A model generated the notes under the pieces. It was not told where the DNA came from. It did no database searches and saw only the letters and a list, made by a program, of their open reading frames with translations. This document shows, in pieces, positions 38,325-47,243 of a stretch of 64,000 nt of DNA; position 1 is the stretch's first letter, and each line of letters opens with the position of its first letter. Made by a program: the position numbers and the translations under genes. Source of the DNA: Halodesulfovibrio spirochaetisodalis (GTDB lineage: Bacteria > Desulfobacterota > Desulfovibrionia > Desulfovibrionales > Desulfovibrionaceae); assembly GCF_001672295.1 (NCBI RefSeq), contig NZ_JXMS01000008.1, positions 1 to 64,000 of the forward strand, written 5' to 3'.

Positions 38325-38979
38325 CCTGCGCGTCGTAACTCTCGACGGCCCTGCCGGTGTTGGCAAAACCACTCTTGCCAAACGTGTTGCACAGGAACTT
38401 TCCATCGCGTACCTCGATACCGGAGCCATGTTCCGCATTTTTGGCTGGAAGTTCGGCGAAGCTGCTCCTACCATGACTGAAGAAGAACTCGAAGCGCACA
38501 TTGCTCAATACACCTTCTCTCTTTCAGGCTTCGGGTTCGATTCTGTCCTTTCTGTTAACGGCACACCGGTAGGTGATGAAATTCGCACAGAAGAAGTAGC
38601 AGCCCTTGCCTCTTCCGTTGCCAAACTGCCTGTTGTGCGTACTGCACTTAAGCGGGTTCAGCGGGAAATCAGCACTAACACTTCGCTCGTTGCTGAAGGA
38701 AGAGACATGGGGACTGTGGTGTTCCCTTCTGCAAAATACAAGTTCTTCCTTGATGCAACCGCAGAAGAGCGCGGTGCACGCCGTTTCAAACAGTTGCAGG
38801 AACTGGGGCAGCCAGCAGACCTTGAGCTCATCATTTCCCAGATTAAAGAGCGTGATAAGCAGGACAGAACCCGCACCATTGCACCTCTTATTCCTGCTGA
38901 AGATGCGCATATTATTGACACCACCGAACTTGATATTGATGGCGTCTTCACTGCCATCATGCAATTTTTTGCTGACTAA
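38314..38979 (+). CDS. cmk: cytidylate kinase
   Basis: 221-residue CMP/dCMP kinase. Walker A is LDGPAGVGKTTLAKRVA, followed by YLDTGAMFRIFGWKFGE, where family members usually have YLDTGAMYR, and AEGRDMGTVVFP, which holds the conserved Arg and Asp. AAGGAG lies 8 bases before the ATG inside the hisC coding region. The histidine-to-pyrimidine gene coupling is positional only. Confidence 0.85.
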   Translation: MQNNLRVVTLDGPAGVGKTTLAKRVAQELSIAYLDTGAMFRIFGWKFGEAAPTMTEEELEAHIAQYTFSLSGFGFDSVLSVNGTPVGDEIRTEEVAALASSVAKLPVVRTALKRVQREISTNTSLVAEGRDMGTVVFPSAKYKFFLDATAEERGARRFKQLQELGQPADLELIISQIKERDKQDRTRTIAPLIPAEDAHIIDTTELDIDGVFTAIMQFFAD

Positions 38980-39002
38980 CTAAAAACAACACAACCTATT
39001 AA

Positions 39003-39036
39003 AAACTCGTACGGAATATTTTTCTGTACGAGTTTT
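39003..39036 (+). terminator. intrinsic terminator after cmk
   Basis: AAACTCGTAC with GTACGAGTTT around a 13-base loop, then a T run. Confidence 0.88.
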
Positions 39037-39357
39037 TTTAATGCCTCCTCTCATGCTCCCCACTCAGACACTGTACGCATAATGTAATAGTATTCTTTAC
39101 GTGCATTAACTGGTTACTAACCATAAATACTCTATACTTCACGAAAGCTGCGCAGCATGCATCTAGCAGCAACCTTAACCATTTTATAGCACACTCAATG
39201 CCAACAGGCTGAATAACACCAGCCAAGATGCAACAAACATCTTTTTACACATGACAACATACAGATATGGCATACTTCACTCATGGAATGCACACGACAC
39301 CTCTTTACCTACTCTACAACTCATTCCTCATCACTACACAAACAACAACCATATAGT
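39037..39357. other. intergenic region before the FxsA-like gene
   Basis: About 320 AT-rich bases. The downstream frame stays open back to 39283, but there is no ribosome binding site there. I see no RNA gene, repeat or clear promoter. Confidence 0.35.
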
Positions 39358-39861
39358 ATGAAACCCATTCTCACAGAAGCAGAACTACGCTTTCTGCTCA
39401 CCAAAAAAGAAATCAGCGAGACACAGCTACGGCAGGTCGAACGTCTCGAGATGTGCGCATCTGTTCTCAGGGCGCTCCGAGTCCTGTACCCAGAAAAAGT
39501 ACAGACATACATCGCCCTGTTCATTTTTTTCTCAATACTCAATCCGCTGGAGCACAAACTTATTACCCCACTAAACCCGCAGATGCTTCTTCTCAGCGTA
39601 ACGCTCCTTACCAACTGTATCGGGCTGGTCGTGTTAAAGACAAACGGCGCTGAATGGATCACAACCAGCCTCACAAGCGTTCAAACTGGAATGCTTCCCC
39701 CAGCATCTGCGTGCCGCTCTGCCATAATTACTCTAGCAGCATCACTGTTTCTGCTGCCCGGCATTGTTTTCAGCATAATGGCCACAATACTTATTGTCCC
39801 GCCCGTAACAACGTTATTAGCTAACACACTGCATCAGCACCTTCTCGGTAAATTTGAATAA
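39358..39861 (+). CDS. FxsA-like membrane protein
   Basis: 167-residue protein with a polar N-terminus (about 45 residues, helical and charged), then three hydrophobic segments. The order of a first helix with PLEHKLI, a short second helix ending in VVLKTNG, and a third (TLAASLFLLPGIVFSIMATILIVPPV) resembles FxsA, whose C-terminal helix has the pattern LLLLPGxxTDxxGxxLLxPP. The charged N-terminal extension is unlike FxsA. The start is uncertain: ATG at 39358 or 39283, neither with a good ribosome binding site. Function unknown. Confidence 0.5.
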   Translation: MKPILTEAELRFLLTKKEISETQLRQVERLEMCASVLRALRVLYPEKVQTYIALFIFFSILNPLEHKLITPLNPQMLLLSVTLLTNCIGLVVLKTNGAEWITTSLTSVQTGMLPPASACRSAIITLAASLFLLPGIVFSIMATILIVPPVTTLLANTLHQHLLGKFE

Positions 39862-39862
39862 A

Positions 39863-39893
39863 AAAAGCCCCTGTCGTTGACAGGGGCTTTACT
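39863..39893. terminator. terminator between convergent FxsA-like and uraA genes
   Basis: AAAGCCCCTGTC and GACAGGGGCTTT around GTT. Its best U-tract is on the minus strand, so it mainly ends the upp-uraA transcript. Confidence 0.92.
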
Positions 39894-39914
39894 CTTTCTG
39901 GACGGCAACTCAGG

Positions 39915-41156
39915 TTATGCACGGCTTTTCGGTAGAATGAGGTTAAGAATAATACCGATGATACCGGCAAGGCCGATACCTTTGAGGCTAAATGCACCAG
40001 CATGGAATGCCATACCGCCAACACCGAACACCAAGATAACTGCCATGATCGCAAGGTTACGTGGCTCCATGAGATCCTGACCAGCACGAACAAGGGAGTT
40101 CATACCTACAACTACGATTGTACCAAAAAGCAGTACAAGAATACCGCCCATTACAGGAACAGGAATAGTTGAAAGTACAGCACCGAGCTTACCCACGAAT
40201 GCAAGACAGATTGCAACAATCGCTGCCCATGTCATGATACCCGGGTTAAAAGATTTGGTCAGCGCAACAGCACCGGTTACTTCAGAGTAGGTAGTGTTTG
40301 GAGGACCACCAAGCATAGACGCAAAGGTAGTCGCAATACCGTCACCGAACATGGTACGATGAATACCCGGTTCTTTAATGTAGTTCTTGCCGGTAACAGC
40401 ACCAATGGCCAGAACGTCACCAACGTGCTCAATTGCAGGGGCAATTGCAACAGGCACAATGAATAAAATAGCTTCCCAATTCCACTCAGGCGCTACGAAA
40501 TCCGGTACGGCAAACCATGGTGCATTGATAACCGGAGAAAAATCTACGATGCCGTAAAAGAGACTTAATGTGTACCCTACTACGATACCGCTAAGAATAG
40601 GGATAAGTCTGAGCATTCCCTTACCGCACAATGACACCAGAATCGTTGTACCAAGAGATGCCATGGAAATAATAAGCGCGGTTGGTTCTGGAATAAGCTG
40701 AATAGCACCGTCACCTGTTTTTCCAAGTGCGTTGAATACAGCTACCGGTGCGAGCATAAGGCCGATAACCATAACAACCGGACCAGTAACAATCGTTGGC
40801 AGCACGCGTTCGAGAATCTGCGGCCCCTGAACTTTAATCAGTACTGAAAGCCCCATGTAGAGGAAGCCGGAAGCAGCAAGACCACACATGGTCGCCGGAA
40901 TTCCCCAAGTCTGTACGCCAAAAATAATCGGCGCAATAAAAGCAAAAGAAGATGCAAGAAAGATTGGTACTGAACGTTTGGTAACAAGCTGGAACAGCAA
41001 GGTACCTGCACCGGCGGTAAAGAACGCCACGTTCGGGTTAAGACCTGTGAGCAACGGAACCAGTACAAGAGCACCAAATGCTACAAACAGCATCTGTGCA
41101 CCAAGCAGGCAGTCTTTAAGCCTGAAAGAATATTCCGTATTTACGTTTGACACCAT
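39915..41156 (-). CDS. uraA: uracil permease (NCS2 family)
   Basis: 413-residue polytopic nucleobase:proton symporter. It shows the N-terminal LLGAQMLFVAFGALVLVPLLTGL, the QxPxxE-type region ending PAIEHVGDV in transmembrane 8, and GGPPNTTYSEVTGAVALTKSF in transmembrane 10, typical of UraA and its relatives. The neighbour upp supports uracil as substrate. AGGAGGGA precedes the ATG at 41156; the GTG at 41153 is the alternative start. Confidence 0.9.
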   Translation of the reverse strand: MVSNVNTEYSFRLKDCLLGAQMLFVAFGALVLVPLLTGLNPNVAFFTAGAGTLLFQLVTKRSVPIFLASSFAFIAPIIFGVQTWGIPATMCGLAASGFLYMGLSVLIKVQGPQILERVLPTIVTGPVVMVIGLMLAPVAVFNALGKTGDGAIQLIPEPTALIISMASLGTTILVSLCGKGMLRLIPILSGIVVGYTLSLFYGIVDFSPVINAPWFAVPDFVAPEWNWEAILFIVPVAIAPAIEHVGDVLAIGAVTGKNYIKEPGIHRTMFGDGIATTFASMLGGPPNTTYSEVTGAVALTKSFNPGIMTWAAIVAICLAFVGKLGAVLSTIPVPVMGGILVLLFGTIVVVGMNSLVRAGQDLMEPRNLAIMAVILVFGVGGMAFHAGAFSLKGIGLAGIIGIILNLILPKSRA

Positions 41157-41256
41157 TCCCTCCTACATTGAGTTTCATACAACTCTTTTTTCAATCTAAA
41201 GTACAACATATTGATTTTAAACAACATAGATGTACTACCCACTATCCTGACCGCCC

Positions 41257-41322
41257 AAAAAAAGAGCACCCTTCCCCGAGTTCAAACCTTCATAGAAGGC
41301 AGGAACAGGGGGTCAAATGCTC
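41257..41322 (-). terminator. long hairpin terminator or attenuator between upp and uraA
   Basis: On the minus strand three stacked helices (GAGCA/TGCTC outermost, GGGG/CCCC, and CCTTC/GAAGG at the tip) span 59 bases and are followed by seven T residues. It lies 27 bases after upp and 100 bases before uraA, so uraA needs readthrough or its own promoter. Confidence 0.65.
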
Positions 41323-41348
41323 TTCCCGTTCAAAAACGGATCGAAACT

Positions 41349-41975
41349 CTACTTGGTTCCGAAAATCTTATCACCGGCGTCGCCGAGACCCGGTAAAATA
41401 TATCCTTGCTCATTGAGTCGTTCATCCACAGATGCAGTGTAAATATCTACGTCAGGATGTGCTGCAACAACGCGTTCAACACCTTCTGGTGCTGCCACGA
41501 GGAACAGACCGATGATTTTTTTGCATCCAGCTTTTTTAAGCAGATCGATGGTAGCGATAAGGGTACCACCGGTTGCAAGCATAGGATCCAGAATAATCGC
41601 GGTACGCTCTTCAATGTTTTTTGCGAGCTTAACGTAGTATTCTTCAGGCTCAAGAGTTTCTTCATTACGGAACATACCCACAACGCTAACTTTAACGCCA
41701 GGGATCATATCCATAATTCCGTCAAGCATACCAATGCCTGCACGGAGAATTGGAACTACGGTAGCTTTCTTTCCTTTAATCTGGTCTACTTCTACAGAGC
41801 CAGCCCATCCTTCGATGGTGCATTTCTCAGTTTCGAGACTTTTAGTAGCTTCGTAGGTAAGAAGACGACAAATTTCATTGGAAAGTGCACGGAATTCTGC
41901 AACAGAAATATCTGCTTCACGAATTCGTCCGAGTTTATGTTTGACCAGCGGATGGTCAACCACGTAAACAGCCAC
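41349..41975 (-). CDS. upp: uracil phosphoribosyltransferase
   Basis: 208-residue PRTase making UMP from uracil and PRPP. N-terminal [27 protein letters not shown], the PRPP loop [13 protein letters not shown] and C-terminal [17 protein letters not shown] are diagnostic. AAGGAGG precedes the ATG. It is followed by uraA, giving a uracil uptake and salvage pair, and is preceded by a promoter with an immediate terminator. Confidence 0.95.
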   Translation of the reverse strand: MAVYVVDHPLVKHKLGRIREADISVAEFRALSNEICRLLTYEATKSLETEKCTIEGWAGSVEVDQIKGKKATVVPILRAGIGMLDGIMDMIPGVKVSVVGMFRNEETLEPEEYYVKLAKNIEERTAIILDPMLATGGTLIATIDLLKKAGCKKIIGLFLVAAPEGVERVVAAHPDVDIYTASVDERLNEQGYILPGLGDAGDKIFGTK

Positions 41976-42000
41976 ATCGGCCTCCTTGAGCGATTGCTTG

Positions 42001-42023
42001 AAAAAAGCGGCCTAAAAGACCGC
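42001..42023 (-). terminator. terminator in the upp leader (attenuator candidate)
   Basis: On the minus strand GCGGTC, TTTTA, GGCCGC and then TTTTTT. It lies between two divergent genes, so there is no upstream minus-strand gene for it to end; it sits about 8 bases after the predicted upp transcription start and 25 bases before the start codon. Confidence 0.6.
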
Positions 42024-42037
42024 GCCTAAACGAATGA

Positions 42038-42067
42038 CATATACTCCAAATAATTGTCAGTGGTCAA
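42038..42067 (-). promoter_or_regulatory. candidate upp promoter
   Basis: On the minus strand TTGACC at 42062-42067, an 18-base spacer and TATATG at 42038-42043. The start would fall near 42031, just ahead of the leader terminator. Confidence 0.5.
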
Positions 42068-42095
42068 GAAACAATAACAACAAGCTAGAAATATT

Positions 42096-43697
42096 ATGAC
42101 AACACCCGAAGAATACAGCGAATTTTCAGAAAATGAACACCTTGTCCCTGAGCATTTCAACGGCATCAGACTCGACAAATATTTAGGAGATATCCTTAAA
42201 GATGAAGGCATTAGCAGAGAAAAAGTTAAAAAACTCATCAAGGACGGTCTGGTCAAGATAGACGAAAAAAAATGCGCAAAGCCGAACACAAAAATTTTTT
42301 CCGGCATGCGCCTGTCTGTTTCCATTCCTGTTGTGCAAACGTGCATTGTGCCTGAAGAAGGACACATAGAAATTCTGCACCGCGATGAAGACCTCATTGT
42401 ACTTAACAAAGAAGCCGGCCTCACTGTACATCCATGCCCTAGCTGTCCAGAAGGTACACTGGTGCACCGCCTCGCGCATGTCATTCCTGAAATCACGCAG
42501 ATGGAAGGCTTCCGCCCTGGCATTGTACACCGAATAGATAAAGACACGTCCGGCCTGCTTATTGTCGCACTCAACGAGAAAACACGCCTCGCCCTTTCTG
42601 AAGAATTTGCAGCACGCACTATTTCTAAAGAATATCTGGCACTTGTACATGGCACACCGCCGCAATCAGGCGAAATCAAGGAACCGATCGGGCGCGACCC
42701 GAAAATGAAAATTCGCATGGCTGTTGTCCCCAATGCCAAAGAAGCTCACTCTGAATTCCGAACTCTGTATTCCGACCCGAAAGGAAAATTTTCACTGGTC
42801 GCTGTAAAGATTTACACAGGCAGAACACATCAGATCCGTGTACACATGAGCCACATCGGGTATCCATTATGGGGCGACACCCTTTACGGAGGCGGTGTTA
42901 AAGAAAACTCCCCACTTGCACCATTTGCCAACCGCCAGATGCTGCATGCATGGAAGCTCGACTTTGAACACCCGACAACCCAGAAGCACATGTCCTTTAC
43001 CTGTCAACCACCGGAAGACTTCACCGCACTCATTGAACGACTGACACTGTCTGTGCAGCGTGTAGCGCTTACCGGAATGCCGGGCTGCGGCAAATCTGCT
43101 GTCCTTTCCGCCCTCACGGAGAAAGGTATCGCCACATGGAGTGCGGATTCCATTGTTCATGATCTTTATAAAAATGGCGCTGACGGCTGGTATGTACTCA
43201 GAGGCAGATTCGGCTCTGAAGTGGCACCGGATGATGAACCGGTCAACCGCAAAGCCCTTTTCGCCAAAATGCAGGAAAAAACATCAAGCAGAAAAGAAGT
43301 TGAACAACTCATCCACCCTTTGATCCTGCATGACCTCAACCTCTTCTGGCAAAAACATGCAGCAGACCCGTTTGCTGTGGCAGAGATTCCGCTACTCCAT
43401 GAATCACACTGGGATCGGGAAGTGGATATTATTGCCGGAGTTCGCTGCGATAAAGCAGCTCGTCAGGGAAGACTACAGAGCACCAGAGGCTGGAGTGACG
43501 ATCTCATTGCTACCATGGACTCGTGGCAATGGGCTGAAGATGATAAGATGAACGCATGTCATATTATTCTTGAGAACAACGGTTCTCTTGAGGAACTCAA
43601 CAACTCGGTGGATAAATTTATTGAAGCTGTCATGCGTGTGCGCGCTAAAAAATTACAGCAGACTGTTGAGGCAATTACTGTTTTGTGGAGTAATTAG
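42096..43697 (+). CDS. RluD-type pseudouridine synthase fused to dephospho-CoA kinase
   Basis: 533 residues. S4-like RNA-binding region (about 20-75), then an RluA/RluD-family pseudouridine synthase (90-315) with the catalytic Asp in VHRIDKDTSGLL (D148) and the conserved KIYTGRTHQIRVHM. From about residue 320 a dephospho-CoA kinase domain starts, with Walker A GMPGCGKS (327-334), ATWSADSIVHDLY, HPLI and AEIPLLHES, matching CoaE. Both active sites look intact, so one chain would modify 23S rRNA uridines and perform the last step of coenzyme A synthesis. The reading frame is continuous with no sign of sequencing error. Confidence 0.85.
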   Translation: MTTPEEYSEFSENEHLVPEHFNGIRLDKYLGDILKDEGISREKVKKLIKDGLVKIDEKKCAKPNTKIFSGMRLSVSIPVVQTCIVPEEGHIEILHRDEDLIVLNKEAGLTVHPCPSCPEGTLVHRLAHVIPEITQMEGFRPGIVHRIDKDTSGLLIVALNEKTRLALSEEFAARTISKEYLALVHGTPPQSGEIKEPIGRDPKMKIRMAVVPNAKEAHSEFRTLYSDPKGKFSLVAVKIYTGRTHQIRVHMSHIGYPLWGDTLYGGGVKENSPLAPFANRQMLHAWKLDFEHPTTQKHMSFTCQPPEDFTALIERLTLSVQRVALTGMPGCGKSAVLSALTEKGIATWSADSIVHDLYKNGADGWYVLRGRFGSEVAPDDEPVNRKALFAKMQEKTSSRKEVEQLIHPLILHDLNLFWQKHAADPFAVAEIPLLHESHWDREVDIIAGVRCDKAARQGRLQSTRGWSDDLIATMDSWQWAEDDKMNACHIILENNGSLEELNNSVDKFIEAVMRVRAKKLQQTVEAITVLWSN

Positions 43698-43719
43698 CTG
43701 CTACTCATAGATAATAATC

Positions 43720-43909
43720 GTGCAAGAGACATTTAAAAGAAACTGTTGATAACGTCCCTGCCGGCCAAATTGAAACAACGCATTGCAGCATAAGGGATAC
43801 AAAAATTCAGGGACAACACACATCGCAATATATGCGAGCGCCAGACTTTTTTGAAATAATGCTGTAAGGTGCGGGGTTGTCATCAATCTGGTTTAAAAGT
43901 CTCTTGCAC
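43720..43909. repeat. 190-base imperfect inverted-repeat element upstream of trkH
   Basis: Ends GTGCAAGAGAC (43720-43730) and GTCTCTTGCAC (43899-43909) are perfect inverted repeats, extended by TTTAAA on each side (17 of 18 positions) and more weakly by TTGAT-n-AC-nn-CCC for a total of about 40 bases per arm. No target-site duplication or protein was found. It could be a miniature transposable element or a long cruciform/leader RNA. Confidence 0.55.
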
Positions 43910-43938
43910 ACAACAACATGTAGGCGTATTGCACCCTC

Positions 43939-45267
43939 ATGGCTAAAAAGACGTTACTTCCTTTTGTGCTTCCTGTTGCAGCCTTCGGCACCACCATAGT
44001 TGTTGGTGCAATACTATTGTACGAATTTTCTGCAACAGGAGCTATGAGCTGGATTGATGCACTCTTCACTGCTACGTCCGCAGTATGCGTAACAGGGCTT
44101 TCCGTGCTTGACCCTGCATCCTCACTGACTGATGGGGGACAAATTACGCTGCTAACCCTTATCCAGCTGGGTGGGCTGGGCATTATGACTTACTCAAGTC
44201 TTGCCCTGTTTCTATTAAGAAGACGGGTTACCCTCACAGACAGACTCGCTGTAGGTCAGGCACTCCTGCACAACACGTCCTTTGACCTTGGACGCTTTTT
44301 GCTTCGGCTTGCTGCCATGACCTTCACCATTGAAATTGCAGGAGCTATCTCTCTATACTTTTTCGGAGATGGCAGGTTCACTGTTTTTTCCTCCATCTTT
44401 CATGCAATTTCAGCATTCTGCAATGCGGGCTTTTCCCTCTTCCCTGACAGCCTCATGAGCATGGCAACAAACACAGGGGTAAACCTTACTGTCATGCTGT
44501 TGATTATTCTGGGCGGACTGGGATTTGCCGTTCTTGATGAAATTGCCCTCTGGATACGTCAAGGACGCAGAAAGCAACTTTCCTTTATTACCAAGATAAT
44601 TCTTTCTACTTCCGCTATCCTTATCGTGGGCGGAACTGCAGCACTGTTAGTCTCCCGCATTTCGTACGCACCTGACGAATCCTTTGTAACAACGCTGCTT
44701 ACCTCTTTGTTTCAATCCGTTTCTGCCCGTACAGCCGGTTTCAACACTGTAAACATGGCAGAGATGACGAATCTGTACCTACTTTTTATGATTTTTTTAA
44801 TGGTCATAGGCGGGGCACCGGGTTCATGTGCAGGCGGGATAAAGGTTACAACATTCCGTGCTCTGTGTGCCTTCATGATGGCTCAGGTGCGAGGAAGAGA
44901 ACAAGTCGCAATAGGAAACAAGGCACTGGATTCGAAAACAATCAACAAGGTTGTGACACTTGTTTTCGGTGTCACTATGATTATTGCTCTTGCCACAATA
45001 GCCTTGAACCTGACCGAGGGAGGCAATCTGTCCCACTCAGAATTGCGCGGACAGTTTTTAGAAATATTTTTTGAAGTTATCTCAGCATTTGGTACAGTAG
45101 GACTTAGTCTTGGGCTGACTGCCAAGCTCACAACGGCAGGTAAATGCATCATCATTGCTCTGATGTTTATTGGACGCATTGGTCCCATCTGGCTGCTGAC
45201 AATGTTGCAACAATTCCAATCAAATATCCGGTATCGAATTCCGGAAACAGACATCCCTATCGGCTAG
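43939..45267 (+). CDS. TrkH/KtrB-family potassium uptake channel subunit
   Basis: 442-residue membrane protein with four selectivity-filter repeats: TSAVCVTGLSV, ISAFCNAGFSLF, VSARTAGFNTV and ISAFGTVGLSLG, each followed by a second helix. The 442-residue length fits KtrB more than TrkH. It forms the potassium pore; the TrkA/KtrA partner follows after 12 bases. The ATG lacks an obvious ribosome binding site. Marine lifestyle fits a sodium-assisted KtrB, by inference. Confidence 0.88.
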   Translation: MAKKTLLPFVLPVAAFGTTIVVGAILLYEFSATGAMSWIDALFTATSAVCVTGLSVLDPASSLTDGGQITLLTLIQLGGLGIMTYSSLALFLLRRRVTLTDRLAVGQALLHNTSFDLGRFLLRLAAMTFTIEIAGAISLYFFGDGRFTVFSSIFHAISAFCNAGFSLFPDSLMSMATNTGVNLTVMLLIILGGLGFAVLDEIALWIRQGRRKQLSFITKIILSTSAILIVGGTAALLVSRISYAPDESFVTTLLTSLFQSVSARTAGFNTVNMAEMTNLYLLFMIFLMVIGGAPGSCAGGIKVTTFRALCAFMMAQVRGREQVAIGNKALDSKTINKVVTLVFGVTMIIALATIALNLTEGGNLSHSELRGQFLEIFFEVISAFGTVGLSLGLTAKLTTAGKCIIIALMFIGRIGPIWLLTMLQQFQSNIRYRIPETDIPIG

Positions 45268-45279
45268 GAGCGTTGAATA

Positions 45280-45930
45280 ATGAAAAAAGCAGAAGTCGGC
45301 ATTATCGGACTGGGGAAATTCGGCAGTGCACTTGCTGAGTTTTTGTCCGAACTCGGACACACAGTTATCGGCGTGGACAGCTCCTCCAACGCCACCAAGA
45401 AAACAGAAGAATTCCTGTCACAGACATATCAGGCTGACGCAACAGACGATAATGTTCTCAAGCAGCTACGTTTCATGGATCTGGATGAAGTCATCGTCAG
45501 CGTCGGCAAATCAATGGAAACATCTATCCTCATTGTGCTGAACCTTCAGGAAATGGGAATAAAACGTCTTGCGGTAAAGGCTATCAGCCACGAGCATGCT
45601 GTTGTGTTGCGCAGACTTGGTGTTCACACAGTCATCCAACCGGAAAGAGATGCAGCAAGTCAATTTGCGCACCGCATTGCAAATCCGGGCATGCTTGACT
45701 TGCTACCTCTGGGCGGAAATATCCTTCTTCAAGAACTGGAAGTTAACAACTGGGTCGGAAAAAGCCTGATTGATCTTGGACTAACAAGCTTCGGGGTTAT
45801 GGTTGTTGCCATCAAACGAAAAGGTGAAAAAGAATACGAATTCGTTCCGGCAGCGGACAGGACTCTGGAGGAAGGTGATATCCTTGTCGCCATCGGCAAA
45901 GAGTCTGACCTGTTAAAGCTCGACTCGTAG
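45280..45930 (+). CDS. TrkA/KtrA-family potassium channel gating protein
   Basis: 216-residue cytosolic regulator with an N-terminal RCK-N Rossmann domain (GIIGLGKFGSALAEFL, then the acidic end VIGVDSS) and a C-terminal RCK-C domain (about 135-216). It binds nucleotides and gates the TrkH/KtrB pore encoded just upstream. GGAG lies 8 bases before the ATG. One RCK module, as in KtrA, not the double module of E. coli TrkA. Confidence 0.88.
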   Translation: MKKAEVGIIGLGKFGSALAEFLSELGHTVIGVDSSSNATKKTEEFLSQTYQADATDDNVLKQLRFMDLDEVIVSVGKSMETSILIVLNLQEMGIKRLAVKAISHEHAVVLRRLGVHTVIQPERDAASQFAHRIANPGMLDLLPLGGNILLQELEVNNWVGKSLIDLGLTSFGVMVVAIKRKGEKEYEFVPAADRTLEEGDILVAIGKESDLLKLDS

Positions 45931-45957
45931 TCCGCAGCACCTGAAGCGTAACATACC

Positions 45958-46015
45958 AATACAAAACAACCCGAACAACAGAGTCTAAACTCAGTCGTTC
46001 GGGTTGTTTTGTATT
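45958..46015. terminator. bidirectional terminator with a 19-base-pair perfect stem
   Basis: AATACAAAACAACCCGAAC pairs perfectly with its complement at 45997-46015, around a loop that has an inner GAGT/ACTC stem. It lies between convergent genes. Confidence 0.85.
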
Positions 46016-46050
46016 CAAAATATATTCAGCAGAGCAATGAATGAATACAG

Positions 46051-47121
46051 CTACTCTGCACCAAACACATTGTAAAATGCTTCCGCATTATCCCCGGGAA
46101 TCTCTGCATACAGCTTTTTGATTTCAAGAATAGCAGGTAACTGCTGGACAAAAATATCTACAAGTTCCGGATCAAAATGCTTACCGGAATTTTCCTTAAT
46201 AAACGTTACAGCATCGTCCACTTCCCATGCTTTCTTGTACGGACGTTCTGTTGTCAGCGCATCAAAGACATCTGCCACCGCAACGACACGTCCCGAAAGT
46301 GGAATATCTTCTCCAGAAAGATTGTACGGATAGCCTGTTCCGTCCCATTTTTCATGGTGCGTCAGAGCAATTTCCCGTGCCATGGAAAGTAAACGGGACG
46401 GATGGTTTCCTATAATTTCAGCACCATATTCAGGATGCTTACGCATTATTCTCCACTCTTCATCAGTCAGCTTTCCACGCTTACTCAAGATTGAGTCAGG
46501 AATACCAATCTTTCCGACATCATGCATCGGTGCCGCCTGAAAAACTAGCTGCACCCAATCGCTGTCTGCATCCAGCTGCTGAGCAATGATTCGAGTGTAG
46601 TGGCTCATGCGGATAACATGCAAACCGGTTTCGTTGTCCTTATATTCAGCAGCCTGTCCAAGACAACGAATTAGCTCCAGCCGAGTATTCTCCAGTTCCC
46701 GTGTCCGTAACAGGACAAGTTCTTCCAGATGATGTTTCTGGTCTCTGAGCGCAAGGTGTGTACTCACTCTTGCATTTACTATAGCAGGAAGCACCGGCTT
46801 GGTGATGTAATCTACTGCACCAAGCTCCAGCCCACGGGTCTCATTATCTGCCGAATTCTTAGCCGTAATAAATATGACTGGAATATCTGCAGTTGAAACA
46901 TCTGCTTTAAGCTGCCGACATACCTCATACCCATCCACATCCGGCATAACAACATCAAGCAACACCATGTCAGGTTGCGGAACGGTTCGGGCTATCTTTA
47001 ACGCCCTTTCGCCTGTACGCGCAGCCTTTACCCTATACTGCGGGTGCAGAATAGTACGCAATATCTCGATATTTTCCGGTGCATCATCAACAACCAGAAC
47101 CGTTAATTTGTCTTGAGTCAC
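46051..47121 (-). CDS. response regulator with HD-GYP domain
   Basis: 356 residues. Receiver domain (about 5-125) with the acidic pair VVDDAPENIEI, phosphorylated Asp in MVLLDVVMPDVDG and conserved Lys in YITKPV. A coiled linker leads to an HD-GYP domain with HDVGKIGIPD and HHEKWDGTGYP, the motif of cyclic-di-GMP phosphodiesterases. Starts with GTG after GGGGG. It lies 122 bases after the giant hybrid kinase on the same strand, and may be its output partner by phosphotransfer through the HPt domain; this is inferred from position. Confidence 0.87.
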   Translation of the reverse strand: MTQDKLTVLVVDDAPENIEILRTILHPQYRVKAARTGERALKIARTVPQPDMVLLDVVMPDVDGYEVCRQLKADVSTADIPVIFITAKNSADNETRGLELGAVDYITKPVLPAIVNARVSTHLALRDQKHHLEELVLLRTRELENTRLELIRCLGQAAEYKDNETGLHVIRMSHYTRIIAQQLDADSDWVQLVFQAAPMHDVGKIGIPDSILSKRGKLTDEEWRIMRKHPEYGAEIIGNHPSRLLSMAREIALTHHEKWDGTGYPYNLSGEDIPLSGRVVAVADVFDALTTERPYKKAWEVDDAVTFIKENSGKHFDPELVDIFVQQLPAILEIKKLYAEIPGDNAEAFYNVFGAE

Positions 47122-47243
47122 AGAACAACCCCCATAACTTGCCTACGTTCAACACATACCAATCGGCTAACTTACTGCTGATACTTACTCACAGCACAAC
47201 ATTACTCATCATACCCATATGTAATACACAACACGCACATTAG

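Noticed and set aside
43700-43938. ydaO-type cyclic-di-AMP riboswitch before the potassium genes
   Set aside because: The region is dominated by an inverted repeat and shows none of the conserved ydaO sequence blocks.
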